The position numbers and the translations under genes were made by a program. From Craspedostauros australis (Eukaryota > Bacillariophyta > Bacillariophyceae > Mastogloiales > Achnanthaceae): 64,000 nucleotides of DNA. The notes beneath the pieces are model-generated. The model had not been told where the DNA came from and ran no database searches. It saw nothing but the letters and a program-made list of their open reading frames with translations. Where the stretch lies: NCBI GenBank assembly GCA_026770025.1, contig JAMXDE010000083.1:1-64000 (forward strand), read 5' to 3'. Below, one piece after another: positions 12,693 through 23,022 of this stretch; position 1 is the stretch's first letter, and every line of letters begins with the position of its first letter.

Positions 12693-13379
12693 AGTTGAGA
12701 TTCAATGAGGGACAGACTAATACCGAACACGGTATCAACCTGATGGGAGAAATTCCTGTTTTGGCGCGAAATCTTCCGTCCTGATGGACCACCAAATCTT
12801 TTCTCCTCCTTTCTCTCCTCCATTCACGAATCCATCATGACTCAACCATGACCGACCTGACTCACATTCCACCTTGGGAACTATATGCTCCTCAGATCCT
12901 TTTACTACAACATACCTCGATTCCCTCCATGCTGATGACTACTGCACCACTGCCGTAGTCTTAACGCGTGTATCCAACCTGCTTCAACTCAAGCAATGGA
13001 ATCCGAGAGCCAGCTCCAACCACAGCCACTGCCTCATGGTCGTCACTGCCATCTGCCATGATCTACACTGCAGTGTATCTACGTGTGTGGAGAGCAAGGC
13101 GCTGTAATGACAGTATACCCTGTAGCACTGAACCAAGTACATCAGTGCAGGGTCTCACCAAGTTGTGTGACATCGTTTCTTCACCCTATTAACACCACAA
13201 GCTAACTCATAATAAACACAGACAAAGATTAGCTTCAAAGCACTCTTCTACTCATCGTTACAGTTATAACTCTTCAACCAGCACACCTCTCTCTTGAACT
13301 GCATCACACGGCTATCCCGAAGCCGGCAGATTCACGAGACATTCTCCACCGATTCGACGCCTACGCTCGAATCCTAACT
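12693..13379 (+). repeat. 5' LTR of copia element B
   Basis: It starts AGTTGAGATTC and ends GAATCCTAACT (inverted ends with mismatches rather than canonical TG...CA). Every base compared by eye matches the 3' LTR 8,444 bp downstream. The start of transcription and the poly(A) signals of the element must lie here but cannot be placed. Confidence 0.95.
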
Positions 13380-13395
13380 GGTAGCTGCGAGTGGT
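13379..13395 (+). other. candidate primer-binding site of element B
   Basis: TGGTAGCTGCGAGTGG begins at the last base of the 5' LTR. A TGG at this position, complementary to a tRNA CCA end, is typical of retroelement minus-strand primer sites. The start resembles the initiator-Met-tRNA sites used by many copia elements, but the tRNA was not identified. Confidence 0.55.
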
Positions 13396-13807
13396 TGCCA
13401 AATACTCTCAAATCAACCCCACCGAGCATCTTCCTCTGCCAACCGATCGCAAGAGTCTCTCTGAGACCAAGCCAAAAGGCACAGCTCGCAGACCGAGCTT
13501 TCAACAAAGGACGCAGTCCTCATTGCATGCATCTGATTTGAAATCAGACTCCCAACGCTCGAAAACCGAGCCACTCAAGAGGACAAAAGTCCCAGCTGAA
13601 GGTAAGCGACCCAAGGTCGAACTTCAGTAGCCTCTGCTAAAGCAAGCTATAACCATACTCGCTGACCGAGTACGAGCCTCTCAAAACCTGCATCGAACTT
13701 CAGTGCACACCTTCTCAACGAAGTGAAGTCGAGCAAGAGCAAGAGAAGGTAAACAGATCGATCCCCTCGACGTCCGAAGACTACTCGAGAAGTCCCTGCT
13801 ATCCATC

Positions 13808-16102
13808 ATGGCGGAAGAGACAACCCCTGCCACGCTGGAAGAGCTGCAAGCGCAGCTCGAAGCGATCACGGTCGAAAACGCCCGCCTCACACAGGCGACG
13901 TTGGCGGCCGAAGCCGCTGCAGAAGCAGCAAATGCGGCTATAGCCACTGCCCAAGCAGCAGCTACAGCCACTACGACCCCAAGCCGTCCCGGTCTCGAGC
14001 GCAGCCGTTCCGCTGGCGACACAAGAACCCGGACGGACCAGTCCTTCCTCAACGACAGTATCTTCGACATGGGAACTCCCATGCCCAAGAAGAGCCGAAA
14101 GTCAGAAGAGGATAGCGAAGACGACGACCACGACCTCTCAGGGAAACCAACCGTTCCCATCATGGGAGGTATCCTCAAGCAAGGACGCAACTGGGTGCCC
14201 TGGACCGCAGGCGCACCAAACGGACATTGGACCGGCCTCCAAGACGAGTCACACACCAGGTGGACTAACTCTCAACAACAGAGAATCCTCCATAACGGTG
14301 CTGACTCCACCAACCAGTCCAAGCGAGAGCAAGGACTCACCGACAAGTTCAAGAAGGGAGGGAACATCCAGCAGTTCATCCGCCTGGTGCGAAATCACAT
14401 GGCAAGAACCGGACTCCTCACCATGGCGTACATTGCTGACGCCAACGCAGAGTCAGGGATGACTTGCGTCCTGGATTCACCAGCCGCCTTCACTCTTGAA
14501 GATGCCACCAAGCACTTTGAAGAGTTCCATCTGAAGTGGGATCACTACGACGTCCAGAACAACGAGACAGCCTCAGCGTTCTTCCGTGATAGTCTTGATC
14601 CAATCCTCGAAGACCAGCTCATGAACCGAATTGAGCAGAAGTTCCACGATAACTTCATCACTCTCTTCGTTGAGTTCATGAACAGCAACTCAGCCAACTC
14701 CTTGGATGAACAAGACGCCCTCGCAGCCAAGATCCGCGAAGTCAACTGCAGACGTTTTCCAAACGAGAACGTTGGACTCATGGCAGTCCACCTCCGTGCT
14801 CTTTGCAAGCGCCTCGACGACGCCGGTCGCTTCGACCTCCGTCTCCTCCGAACGATCCTCAATGCCTTCCTACAGGCTGGAGGACAGATCCGGTCTGGTG
14901 AACAGTACCGACGTCCTCTCTATGTGATGAAGGATAGCCTTGAGGAAATCCTCATGCGTCTCCCCGTCTTCACATACGAGTACGCTCGCCCCCAGCTTGC
15001 CGCAAAAGATCTCACATGGATGGCAATCTGCAACAAGGCCGAGGCGTCGTACGAAAACGAAGTGCGTGGAAATCGCTGGCATGCCATCAGGCGTACCAGA
15101 GACAGCAACGTGCCCAAGTACTCGTACGCTAGCAACGTCGCCCAAAACCCAAGCGCCAACGTCCTCGAGCAACACAAGGGTTTCTCCAAGAACGACGGAA
15201 AGAGGAACAACTCCAAGAAGCCCAAGGAACGCGACGCCAAACGCAACGCCGGCCAGGGCTGGTCGTCCAAAGCTCCCAAGCCCGGTGAACCACAGCGCAA
15301 GCTTGTCAACGACAAGACGTTCATGTGGTGCGCCAAGTGCCGACGCTGGCGTCTCTCGCACAACACCGAGAGCCACCAGGACAACTTCAAGTTCAAGGCG
15401 AAGGCAAAGGGCAAGAACGTTCCCAAACAAGAAAACCTCTCCATCGACATGGCTGCCTGGACATGCTTCACAGCCGCCTCCAGCCAAGACGAAGACACCT
15501 GGTGGTCCCTCATATGGAACCTCTGCACCTCTTTCAACTACTTCGGTAGCATCGTTGGAACGGTTCTCCTCTTCGCTTCACTCCAAGTCATCACCATCGG
15601 AGTAGAGTATGGGTGGTACATCGTGGCAGCTAATGCCTGGATGCTAATCGCCGTAACTCTACTCCTCCTCCACACGAACGTTCCACGAAGACCCAACTTA
15701 ATCAACTCTACTGATTTAGCCTATAACAAGGCACGAGTCAAGGAACGGTTCAAGCAAGTGCACAAACGTCCCACACATTTCAATGGAGCTGTGAAACGCA
15801 GTCTCTACGATCTCGTGATGGAAAGCCTTGACCCAGATGGACCCAAAACTGTGAACGTGTCGAAAGTGAACTCCCCACGAACAAAAAGTGTGTGGCGTCC
15901 CCAAACTCGGACCAAAACTCGCAATCACAGATCAAAACGTCGTTACCGGAACCAGTCAAAAACTTCCACTTATGGTAAAAACCAACCATTCACGACTGCA
16001 AAATTGCCCCGCCAGGAAGGTCGCACCTCATCCATCTCACGAAACCTCTGGAGCTTGTACCCAACTCGCGGAATCGACTTGATGTATGATCGAAATCAAT
16101 AA
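13808..16102 (+). CDS. copia element B Gag-like protein with C-terminal hydrophobic segments
   Basis: The 764-residue frame starts at the first in-frame ATG after the roughly 430-bp leader. An Ala/Glu-rich predicted coiled coil occupies residues 5-60. A middle part (about 170-430) fits a copia UBN2-type Gag domain in position. A Lys/Asn-rich basic tract precedes a zinc-knuckle-like WCAKCRRWRLSHNTESH near 508, which reads CX2CX6HX4H and not the common CCHC. After it come two clearly hydrophobic stretches near 578-600 and 603-625, then a basic tail. The frame ends at TAA (16100-16102), and the next codons continue open in the same frame into pol. In element A the same codon is AAG. Gag packages element RNA in cytoplasmic particles; the hydrophobic segments are unexpected for that role. 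Confidence 0.88.
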   Translation: MAEETTPATLEELQAQLEAITVENARLTQATLAAEAAAEAANAAIATAQAAATATTTPSRPGLERSRSAGDTRTRTDQSFLNDSIFDMGTPMPKKSRKSEEDSEDDDHDLSGKPTVPIMGGILKQGRNWVPWTAGAPNGHWTGLQDESHTRWTNSQQQRILHNGADSTNQSKREQGLTDKFKKGGNIQQFIRLVRNHMARTGLLTMAYIADANAESGMTCVLDSPAAFTLEDATKHFEEFHLKWDHYDVQNNETASAFFRDSLDPILEDQLMNRIEQKFHDNFITLFVEFMNSNSANSLDEQDALAAKIREVNCRRFPNENVGLMAVHLRALCKRLDDAGRFDLRLLRTILNAFLQAGGQIRSGEQYRRPLYVMKDSLEEILMRLPVFTYEYARPQLAAKDLTWMAICNKAEASYENEVRGNRWHAIRRTRDSNVPKYSYASNVAQNPSANVLEQHKGFSKNDGKRNNSKKPKERDAKRNAGQGWSSKAPKPGEPQRKLVNDKTFMWCAKCRRWRLSHNTESHQDNFKFKAKAKGKNVPKQENLSIDMAAWTCFTAASSQDEDTWWSLIWNLCTSFNYFGSIVGTVLLFASLQVITIGVEYGWYIVAANAWMLIAVTLLLLHTNVPRRPNLINSTDLAYNKARVKERFKQVHKRPTHFNGAVKRSLYDLVMESLDPDGPKTVNVSKVNSPRTKSVWRPQTRTKTRNHRSKRRYRNQSKTSTYGKNQPFTTAKLPRQEGRTSSISRNLWSLYPTRGIDLMYDRNQ

Positions 16103-16120
16103 CAACAATGTGACAATGAC

Positions 16121-19100
16121 ATGCCAGCACTACTCACTCTACAAGGTCTAGCCTCCTACTTCTCCAATCGCAACGCTTTCGCATCCCCAGCCAAGGCTGA
16201 GAGTTATCTCTCGCCTGATGTTCCATTCGAACTCGTATGGGACAGCGGAGCGTCAATCTCTGTGACAAATGACCTCAACGATTTCTGTTCTACTCCAAGT
16301 CCTCCACCAAAACCGACCTTTCTCAACGGATTCCTCAAGAAAATCCAAGTGAATGCGTTGGGAACCGTCGAATGGTATGTCCTTGATGTAACTGGAAGCC
16401 CTCGCAAATTGCAACTGCCTGCTTTCCATGTTCCCGAATCAAAGGTCAAGCTAATCAGTACATCCAGTCTCCTTGAAGAGTATCAGGGCGAAACGATCGT
16501 ATTCGACAAGTCCTCCTGTAAACTCAGCGGAATCCTGGGAAACGACGATCGCAATGCAATCGTAGCGAACTACAAGAAGTCCACAAGGCTGCCAACATCC
16601 GTCGGCTACAGCGCCGACAACATCCATGATGTGCCAGCTGCACTAACGTCCATCGTCTCTACCGTGTCCGACCACAACGTGAACCTCACCCAACCACAAA
16701 AGGAACTTCTTCGGTGGCACTATCGTCTCGGACACTTATCCTTCAGTCGAGTGAAGTTCCTGCTGCGTTCGGGTGCACTCACTGGGTCAGAATCGTCTAG
16801 AAAGATGCACACAGCTGCGGCAAAAGTCACGAGCCTCCCGCTCTGCGCCGCATGTCAATTCGGAAAACTGCATCGTCGACCTTCACCAGGAATAACCCAA
16901 CATGTCATTCGCGACAAACAAGGAGTTCTGCGCACCGATCACTTGTTCCCAGGACAACAGGTATCAGTGGACCATTTCGTCGGTCGAACGCCAGGACGCC
17001 TCTTCTCAGGACGAGGCAAAAGCGACCCAAATGAAATGTACAAAGGCGGAGCCATCTTCGTCGACCACGCATCAGGATACATCCATGTGGAACCTGTGGC
17101 AGCGCTGACTACGCACGCCACCCTCGAAGCAAAGGAACGGTTCGAACTGATGTGTCGTGATGTGGGGGTCCCCGTACGATCATATCTATCGGATAACGCT
17201 ACCACCTTCACCTCGCCCGAATACTCCAAACACCTTGAGATATTCCATCAAGTCCATCGATTCGCAGGCGTAGGCGCACATCACCACAATGGAATCGCCG
17301 AGCGAAGCATTCGAACAATTGTATCAATGGCCCGAACCATGATGATGCATCAAAGCATTCATTGGCCAACGATGTTCGACGCTCAACTGTGGCCAATGGC
17401 CGTAGTGCATGCCGCGTACATCTACAATCGCGTGCCTAACCCCGCCACAGGCCTCACACCTTACGATGTTCTATCACGCATTCGTCTCCCCCTCAAGCAA
17501 CTTCATAACCTGCACGTGTGGGGTAGTCCAGTCTATGTCCTTAACAAAGCATTGGCCGACGGGCGCAAAATACCCCGATGGGAACCAAGAGGAGAGAGAT
17601 ACGTGAACATGGGTCTCTCCACGAAGCATGCCTCAACCGTACCCTTGGTCCTATCACCACGGACAGGTTCAATCACACCTCAGTTCCATGTTGTATTCGA
17701 TGACTGGTTCGCAACGATTGCTACCGACTTGAAGCAACTTCCAAGCTATCAATCGGAAGAATGGACTCGCATGTTCGGTGATACCACCTTTCAATACCCA
17801 TTCGACGACGACGATGTGGAATCAATGGAGCAGGACGACATCTTCGCATCAGACACGCGAGACCACAACCGGTTACAACGCAATGACGACAATACTCCAC
17901 CACCGATAACTGAAACGCGAAACCAACGAACCATCCGTGAAAGAGCGCCACAGGTATTGGCGAAAGAGTCGCAGCCAACGACACAACAGATCCCGGATCT
18001 CATGAGTGAAACTCTCGCCCCTCCGATGCCAGCTTCAGAGGGAGCCAACAAGCAAATGTCTTCGACAGAGGGAGCTCCCTATGAGTCCCCGGTACCTGAC
18101 TCTACTATAGAGTCACCGGATCAGCGAACACTTCAACCGCAATTGAGTTCACCTCTCCGAGAGTCGCCAATTTCAGGACAGGCAACTCCATTACCACCTT
18201 TAGCTCCAACTTCAGTTGATACTAAGTCCACGACAACTACCACGCCGAAGCCCGAGTCAACGCCATCAAGACCTCGAAGCACGAGAAGTCGCAAACAACC
18301 AAAGCGATTCACGTACGCGCGTTTGGGAGGCAAAGCAGCCTGGTTGGACGACGAGGACACCGACGATTACTACTTCTGCCCCGCAGTAGCTACCTTGGAA
18401 GAGATTGACCAGGCCATGACACCCAGGGAATTGCACCCCGACTCGTCGTCGATCATAACATTCTCACAAGCTATTGTCGATTGCCTACATACAATTGAAC
18501 CTCTCCAACGCGAAGGCAGCGACTCTCTCTCTATCGACCTACATCAATTCAAGGTGGACGCTCACTACTTGTTGCGCAGACTTCGAGGTCGATTCAATAC
18601 GTTGAATCCACAACCAACCAACATCGTCCTTCCAACGTTCACCCCAAAGCCGGCTAAAGCAGAAGAAGCAAGCATCAACATGGCCGATTGGTGGCAGCCG
18701 GATCCAGACGACATGGTCGAAGAAGGACCAACGCCATTCCAAGACGTCTACGAGGACTTCTACGCGGACATGGAGAGACACTTCGAAGTCGACCTTCACT
18801 GCGAGATTCGTTGCGACGACCTCAGGAGACAAGCGACTGACTACGCCGTCGGCCAATTCGTTAACAGACTGAGCGCTTTCATACGAACCGGCATCATGAA
18901 CCCCAGCTTCGATGCTTTTGACTACATGTCATCGGCCAAACCAGAGCCATGGTCGTATCAGGATCCGGAATACTTGATGATGAAGGGTTTTCTTCCTCCC
19001 GAATCCAGAATCAGTGGAAACACATTCTTCAAAAGGACTCGCTCCGTGTGGAACGCCATCTCTGAGAATCATCGCTATCGTCTCGCATTCGAACTACTCC

Positions 19101-21052
19101 GTCGTCAAGTAACGACGATTCGTCCAGGGCCATGGCCACAGCCAAGTGCATTCGAAGTCGAGAAGTTTGTCCAAGGGATGATCGAGACCAACACGGCACC
19201 TCTCAAGGTGGCTCCAGCAACGCGCGTCTCCGAGAAAATCGGATCGACACTTGAAGTTGACCCATCGTCCATCCTGGACACGGCAACATGCATTCCAGAA
19301 CACGAGTGGGCTAACATCGAACAGCATGCCTACGCTGTCTCGATCATCGAACCACAACGAGACTCGACAAACTTCCCAACTTACGTTGATGGACACATGA
19401 TGAGCTACTTCGCAACAGGTGGCGATTTGGATATCGCCGAACGCTCATCCACGTACAAGGCATCCAGCAATGACCCTGATACCCTTTCCTTCGACGAAGC
19501 AATTCGCGACGACAACAAGGACGAGTGGATGCAGGCAGCCGAAAAGGAAATCAAGGCACTTACCGAAAAGGGAACATGGGAAGAAATTCAAAAGGCCGAC
19601 GTCGTCAATGATCGAATCTTCCCAGGGACCTGGGTCTTCCGTCGCAAGCGCTTACCAGATGGTACTATCAAGAAGTACAAGGGTCGCTGGTGTTGCCGCG
19701 GAGACCTCATGAATGAGGATGAATCCACCTACGCACCAGTCGTGGCCTGGTCATCGGTTCGCATCTTCCTGAGCACATCCATCGTGATGGGTTGGACAAC
19801 CACGTCAATCGACTTCACCAACGCCTTCGTGCAGGCCTCCATCCACAAGCCTGTTCATCTTCACCTTCCTCGCGGCTTCAAGTCAAGCAAGGGACCCAAC
19901 ACCTGTCTCCGACTTTGCAAAAGTCTCTACGGATTGACGATCGCCCCGCGCCTGTGGTACGAGCACCTCATACGAGCTCTAATCACAGTTGGCTTCACAG
20001 CCTGCGACCAAGAGCAATGCTTGTTCATCAAGCGCAACATCATGATCGTTCTCTACGTTGACGATGCAGGAATTGCCTCCAAGACCAAGAAGGATGCCGA
20101 CGAATTCATTGCATCAATGCGTGAACTTGGGTTCGAGCTCACTCAGGAAGGCAGCTTCACCGAGTTCCTGGGGATCGAACTCTGCCGCGATCCAAAAGCG
20201 GATGTAGTTCATCTCCGACAGCCAGGATTGATCAAAAAGATCCTGGAGACAACGAAGATGTCGAACTGTAATCCATGTCCGGTACCTACTACCCAACTCG
20301 CACTCGGACAGTGCAAGGATGAACCAGCCATGAACGAGAAATGGAACTACCGCTCTGTTGTCGGAATGTTGCTCTACCTCACGACGAACACTCGTCCCGA
20401 TCTCGCCTTCGCAGTCTCCCAAGTCGCTCGCTTCGGACACGATCCCCGCCGATCACATGCCAAAGCGATCAAGCGCATCATGCGCTATCTCAAGCACACT
20501 GAAACCATGGGCACCATCGTTCGCCCTACAGGGCAACTCGATCTCAAGTGCTACGTGGACGCTGACTTCGCAGGCCTCTACCAACGTGAGGACAGCAAAG
20601 ATCCAGTGTCGGTGAAATCACGCACGGGATATCTCATCACATTGGGTGGATGCCCTCTCATTTGGAAGTCGAAACTCCAAACTGAGATCGCGTTATCCAC
20701 AATGGAGTCCGAATACGCCGCTCTCTCCCTGGCAATGCGAACATTGATTCCCATCCAACAGCTCATTCGCCAAGTGATCAATAACGCCGGCACCGACATG
20801 CCGCTGCACACCAACCTCCAGTGCACTGTCTTCGAGGACAACCAAGCTTGCATTTCTCTAGCCACCAATCACCAGCCGACCGCGCGCACCAAGCATTTTC
20901 TGACCAAGTGGCATTTCTTTTGGTACTGGGTCAAGGCAGGTTTCATTTGCATCCAGCACATCGCCACTCCGGAGCAGCTTGCAGACATCTTCACCAAAGG
21001 ATTGTCCATCGCAGTCTTCGAATACCTACGATCCAAAATCATGGGCTGGTAA
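16121..21052 (+). CDS. copia element B Pol polyprotein (protease, integrase, reverse transcriptase, RNase H)
   Basis: An uninterrupted 1,643-residue frame. The protease has DSGAS at residue 41. A zinc-binding HHCC pre-integrase motif spans about 207-265. The integrase triad lies in DHF (about 285), DNATTF (about 355) and GIAERS (about 391). A Pro/Ser/Thr-rich linker covers about 600-720. The reverse transcriptase runs from about 1150 with YVDD near 1310. RNase H follows with YVDADFAG, STMESEYAA and EDNQAC. The integrase-before-RT order is diagnostic of copia. The ATG at 16121 may not be used: the frame is open upstream as far as the gag TAA, so Pol could come from stop readthrough. No disabling change was seen in the catalytic motifs. 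Confidence 0.95.
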   Translation: MPALLTLQGLASYFSNRNAFASPAKAESYLSPDVPFELVWDSGASISVTNDLNDFCSTPSPPPKPTFLNGFLKKIQVNALGTVEWYVLDVTGSPRKLQLPAFHVPESKVKLISTSSLLEEYQGETIVFDKSSCKLSGILGNDDRNAIVANYKKSTRLPTSVGYSADNIHDVPAALTSIVSTVSDHNVNLTQPQKELLRWHYRLGHLSFSRVKFLLRSGALTGSESSRKMHTAAAKVTSLPLCAACQFGKLHRRPSPGITQHVIRDKQGVLRTDHLFPGQQVSVDHFVGRTPGRLFSGRGKSDPNEMYKGGAIFVDHASGYIHVEPVAALTTHATLEAKERFELMCRDVGVPVRSYLSDNATTFTSPEYSKHLEIFHQVHRFAGVGAHHHNGIAERSIRTIVSMARTMMMHQSIHWPTMFDAQLWPMAVVHAAYIYNRVPNPATGLTPYDVLSRIRLPLKQLHNLHVWGSPVYVLNKALADGRKIPRWEPRGERYVNMGLSTKHASTVPLVLSPRTGSITPQFHVVFDDWFATIATDLKQLPSYQSEEWTRMFGDTTFQYPFDDDDVESMEQDDIFASDTRDHNRLQRNDDNTPPPITETRNQRTIRERAPQVLAKESQPTTQQIPDLMSETLAPPMPASEGANKQMSSTEGAPYESPVPDSTIESPDQRTLQPQLSSPLRESPISGQATPLPPLAPTSVDTKSTTTTTPKPESTPSRPRSTRSRKQPKRFTYARLGGKAAWLDDEDTDDYYFCPAVATLEEIDQAMTPRELHPDSSSIITFSQAIVDCLHTIEPLQREGSDSLSIDLHQFKVDAHYLLRRLRGRFNTLNPQPTNIVLPTFTPKPAKAEEASINMADWWQPDPDDMVEEGPTPFQDVYEDFYADMERHFEVDLHCEIRCDDLRRQATDYAVGQFVNRLSAFIRTGIMNPSFDAFDYMSSAKPEPWSYQDPEYLMMKGFLPPESRISGNTFFKRTRSVWNAISENHRYRLAFELLRRQVTTIRPGPWPQPSAFEVEKFVQGMIETNTAPLKVAPATRVSEKIGSTLEVDPSSILDTATCIPEHEWANIEQHAYAVSIIEPQRDSTNFPTYVDGHMMSYFATGGDLDIAERSSTYKASSNDPDTLSFDEAIRDDNKDEWMQAAEKEIKALTEKGTWEEIQKADVVNDRIFPGTWVFRRKRLPDGTIKKYKGRWCCRGDLMNEDESTYAPVVAWSSVRIFLSTSIVMGWTTTSIDFTNAFVQASIHKPVHLHLPRGFKSSKGPNTCLRLCKSLYGLTIAPRLWYEHLIRALITVGFTACDQEQCLFIKRNIMIVLYVDDAGIASKTKKDADEFIASMRELGFELTQEGSFTEFLGIELCRDPKADVVHLRQPGLIKKILETTKMSNCNPCPVPTTQLALGQCKDEPAMNEKWNYRSVVGMLLYLTTNTRPDLAFAVSQVARFGHDPRRSHAKAIKRIMRYLKHTETMGTIVRPTGQLDLKCYVDADFAGLYQREDSKDPVSVKSRTGYLITLGGCPLIWKSKLQTEIALSTMESEYAALSLAMRTLIPIQQLIRQVINNAGTDMPLHTNLQCTVFEDNQACISLATNHQPTARTKHFLTKWHFFWYWVKAGFICIQHIATPEQLADIFTKGLSIAVFEYLRSKIMGW

Positions 21053-21126
21053 CAACCAGCAAACAACAAACAACAACGAAGGATGAAGTTTTCATCGATA
21101 CCACAACTCCAATCACGACCCAACAC

Positions 21127-21136
21127 TGAGAGGGAG
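21127..21136 (+). other. polypurine tract of element B
   Basis: The purine run GAGAGGGAG directly abuts the 3' LTR, the position of the plus-strand primer. The same sequence precedes the LTR of element A. Confidence 0.8.
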
Positions 21137-21823
21137 AGTTGAGATTCAATGAGGGACAGACTAATACCGAACACGGTATCAACCTGATGGGAGAAATTCC
21201 TGTTTTGGCGCGAAATCTTCCGTCCTGATGGACCACCAAATCTTTTCTCCTCCTTTCTCTCCTCCATTCACGAATCCATCATGACTCAACCATGACCGAC
21301 CTGACTCACATTCCACCTTGGGAACTATATGCTCCTCAGATCCTTTTACTACAACATACCTCGATTCCCTCCATGCTGATGACTACTGCACCACTGCCGT
21401 AGTCTTAACGCGTGTATCCAACCTGCTTCAACTCAAGCAATGGAATCCGAGAGCCAGCTCCAACCACAGCCACTGCCTCATGGTCGTCACTGCCATCTGC
21501 CATGATCTACACTGCAGTGTATCTACGTGTGTGGAGAGCAAGGCGCTGTAATGACAGTATACCCTGTAGCACTGAACCAAGTACATCAGTGCAGGGTCTC
21601 ACCAAGTTGTGTGACATCGTTTCTTCACCCTATTAACACCACAAGCTAACTCATAATAAACACAGACAAAGATTAGCTTCAAAGCACTCTTCTACTCATC
21701 GTTACAGTTATAACTCTTCAACCAGCACACCTCTCTCTTGAACTGCATCACACGGCTATCCCGAAGCCGGCAGATTCACGAGACATTCTCCACCGATTCG
21801 ACGCCTACGCTCGAATCCTAACT
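21137..21823 (+). repeat. 3' LTR of copia element B
   Basis: A 687-bp copy read as identical to the LTR at 12693-13379, followed by the ACGCA duplication. Confidence 0.95.
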
Positions 21824-21828
21824 ACGCA
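21824..21828. repeat. target-site duplication ACGCA, right side of copia element B
   Basis: This matches 12688-12692 and marks where the host sequence interrupted by element B resumes. Confidence 0.9.
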
Positions 21829-21921
21829 CTTGTCACTTGAATTAATCACAAGAGCACACTGGCAAGAATGCCTTGGGTATTGCATAGGCCAAAGAGTGGG
21901 TCTGAGAATCATCAGAGCACT

Positions 21922-22668
21922 AGTTGAAGTTCATCTAAAGAACAGACTACTTTCCACTTAGTGTGTTCCATGTCGCACCATAAAATTGTTTTGGCGCGTC
22001 AATTTTGGCGCGAAACCTTCCGCCTACGACTACGGAAAATTCTCCTTTCTCCTTTCCTCCCGCTCGCATTCACAAATCATTGCTGACTCAAATCACTTGA
22101 TTCGCTGGACACAACACACTCCAGGAACTATATGCTCCCCTGAATCCTTGTGTCACAGTTTATCTTGATTCCATTGTCAGCTAAACAACCTGACAACCCT
22201 GCACAACACCAGTCAAGAGATCTTCCCTGCTTCAACACATGCAGGGAATCGTACATCAATTCCCTTTGCCTGACAACCTGTGTTCTCGATCTCAACCTCA
22301 ACCAAGGTGTCAAGGCTTAGTACTTGAACGTAGAACAACTACAATGAGATACTGGAGAAAGAGAGAAAGAGAGGACCTGTCTGCCCTCAGCACTGAACCT
22401 CTGAAGGTAAGTGCAGAGCCGCACTACTCAAACTGACTATCGTTTCTTCATCCTGCATCTCAATCTGATCAACTCACAATGCAGACTATTCAAATAATAA
22501 ATAGCACAACTCAAGATCAGCACAACAACACTAATCCACTTCATTGTCATTCACTACTAACCCCAGACGGTCGCCCCACGTTGACTTCACCATCAGATTC
22601 CTCGAATCTGGCAGTCAACCAGGCCATCTCTTCCGGATCGTGTCACAACAGCACACGAAAATCCAACT
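21922..22668 (+). repeat. divergent copia-family LTR (solo or recombinant)
   Basis: It starts AGTTGAAGTTC and ends AATCCAACT. It shares ordered motifs with the LTRs of elements A and B: TTTTGGCGCG, GGAACTATATGCTCC, ATTCACAAATCATTGCTGAC and CATCTCTTCCGGATCGTGTC near its end. No gag or pol lies next to it. The five flanking bases differ on the two sides (GCACT and GACGG), which fits recombination between elements better than a clean solo LTR. Its right end abuts a truncated R-family repeat. Confidence 0.75.
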
Positions 22669-22891
22669 GACGGACGATATTTCTGATTCTCTCAGAAATC
22701 GTCGAGTGCAAATTTCCTCCAGAAATTCTGCTCATTTTCGTGTGTTCCATTTCCACTGTAATTCTGACGAATCACAGCATACTATCGAAACGAGTGTAGT
22801 TATACCGTCCAAGTGCGTATGAGAGAATAACGGGTGAACGATGCACATATACACGTACGTCTCGACATATACTCACATGTACATCTCGACA
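22669..22891 (+). repeat. truncated R-family repeat, copy R1
   Basis: About 220 bp match the 3' end of the R repeats at 23023-23824 and 31674-32446, including TTTCCTCCAGAAATTCTGC and the terminal ACATCTCGACA. The copy is cut at its left end exactly where the copia-family LTR ends. Confidence 0.8.
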
Positions 22892-23022
22892 GCCGATACC
22901 ACCACGATACTACAACGATACTACGATACTACGATGCCACGATACCACAATACCACCGGATACCACCGTATCCGTCACCAGAAATGACACCTCAAGACCT
23001 TCCTTACCAGGTCTACAGAGAT
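22892..23022 (+). repeat. short simple-repeat spacer between R1 and R2
   Basis: The first half is built of imperfect CGATAC and TACCAC units (for example CCACGATACTACAACGATAC); the rest is unique. If R1 and R2 are the LTRs of one element, this 131 bp is all that is left of its interior. No primer-binding site or coding sequence is visible. Confidence 0.5.

Larger units (their letters stand above)
12693..21823 (+). mobile_element. complete Ty1/copia-type LTR retrotransposon (element B)
   Basis: The 9,131-bp element has two 687-bp LTRs that I read as identical, a 5-bp ACGCA duplication, a candidate primer-binding site, open gag and pol frames, and a polypurine tract before the 3' LTR. Matching LTRs and open frames indicate a recent insertion that may still be mobile. 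It landed about 80 bp past the stop codon of cyclase gene 1, probably in its 3' UTR or terminator. It resembles the CoDi group of diatom copia elements in organisation; that placement is inference. Confidence 0.95.
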
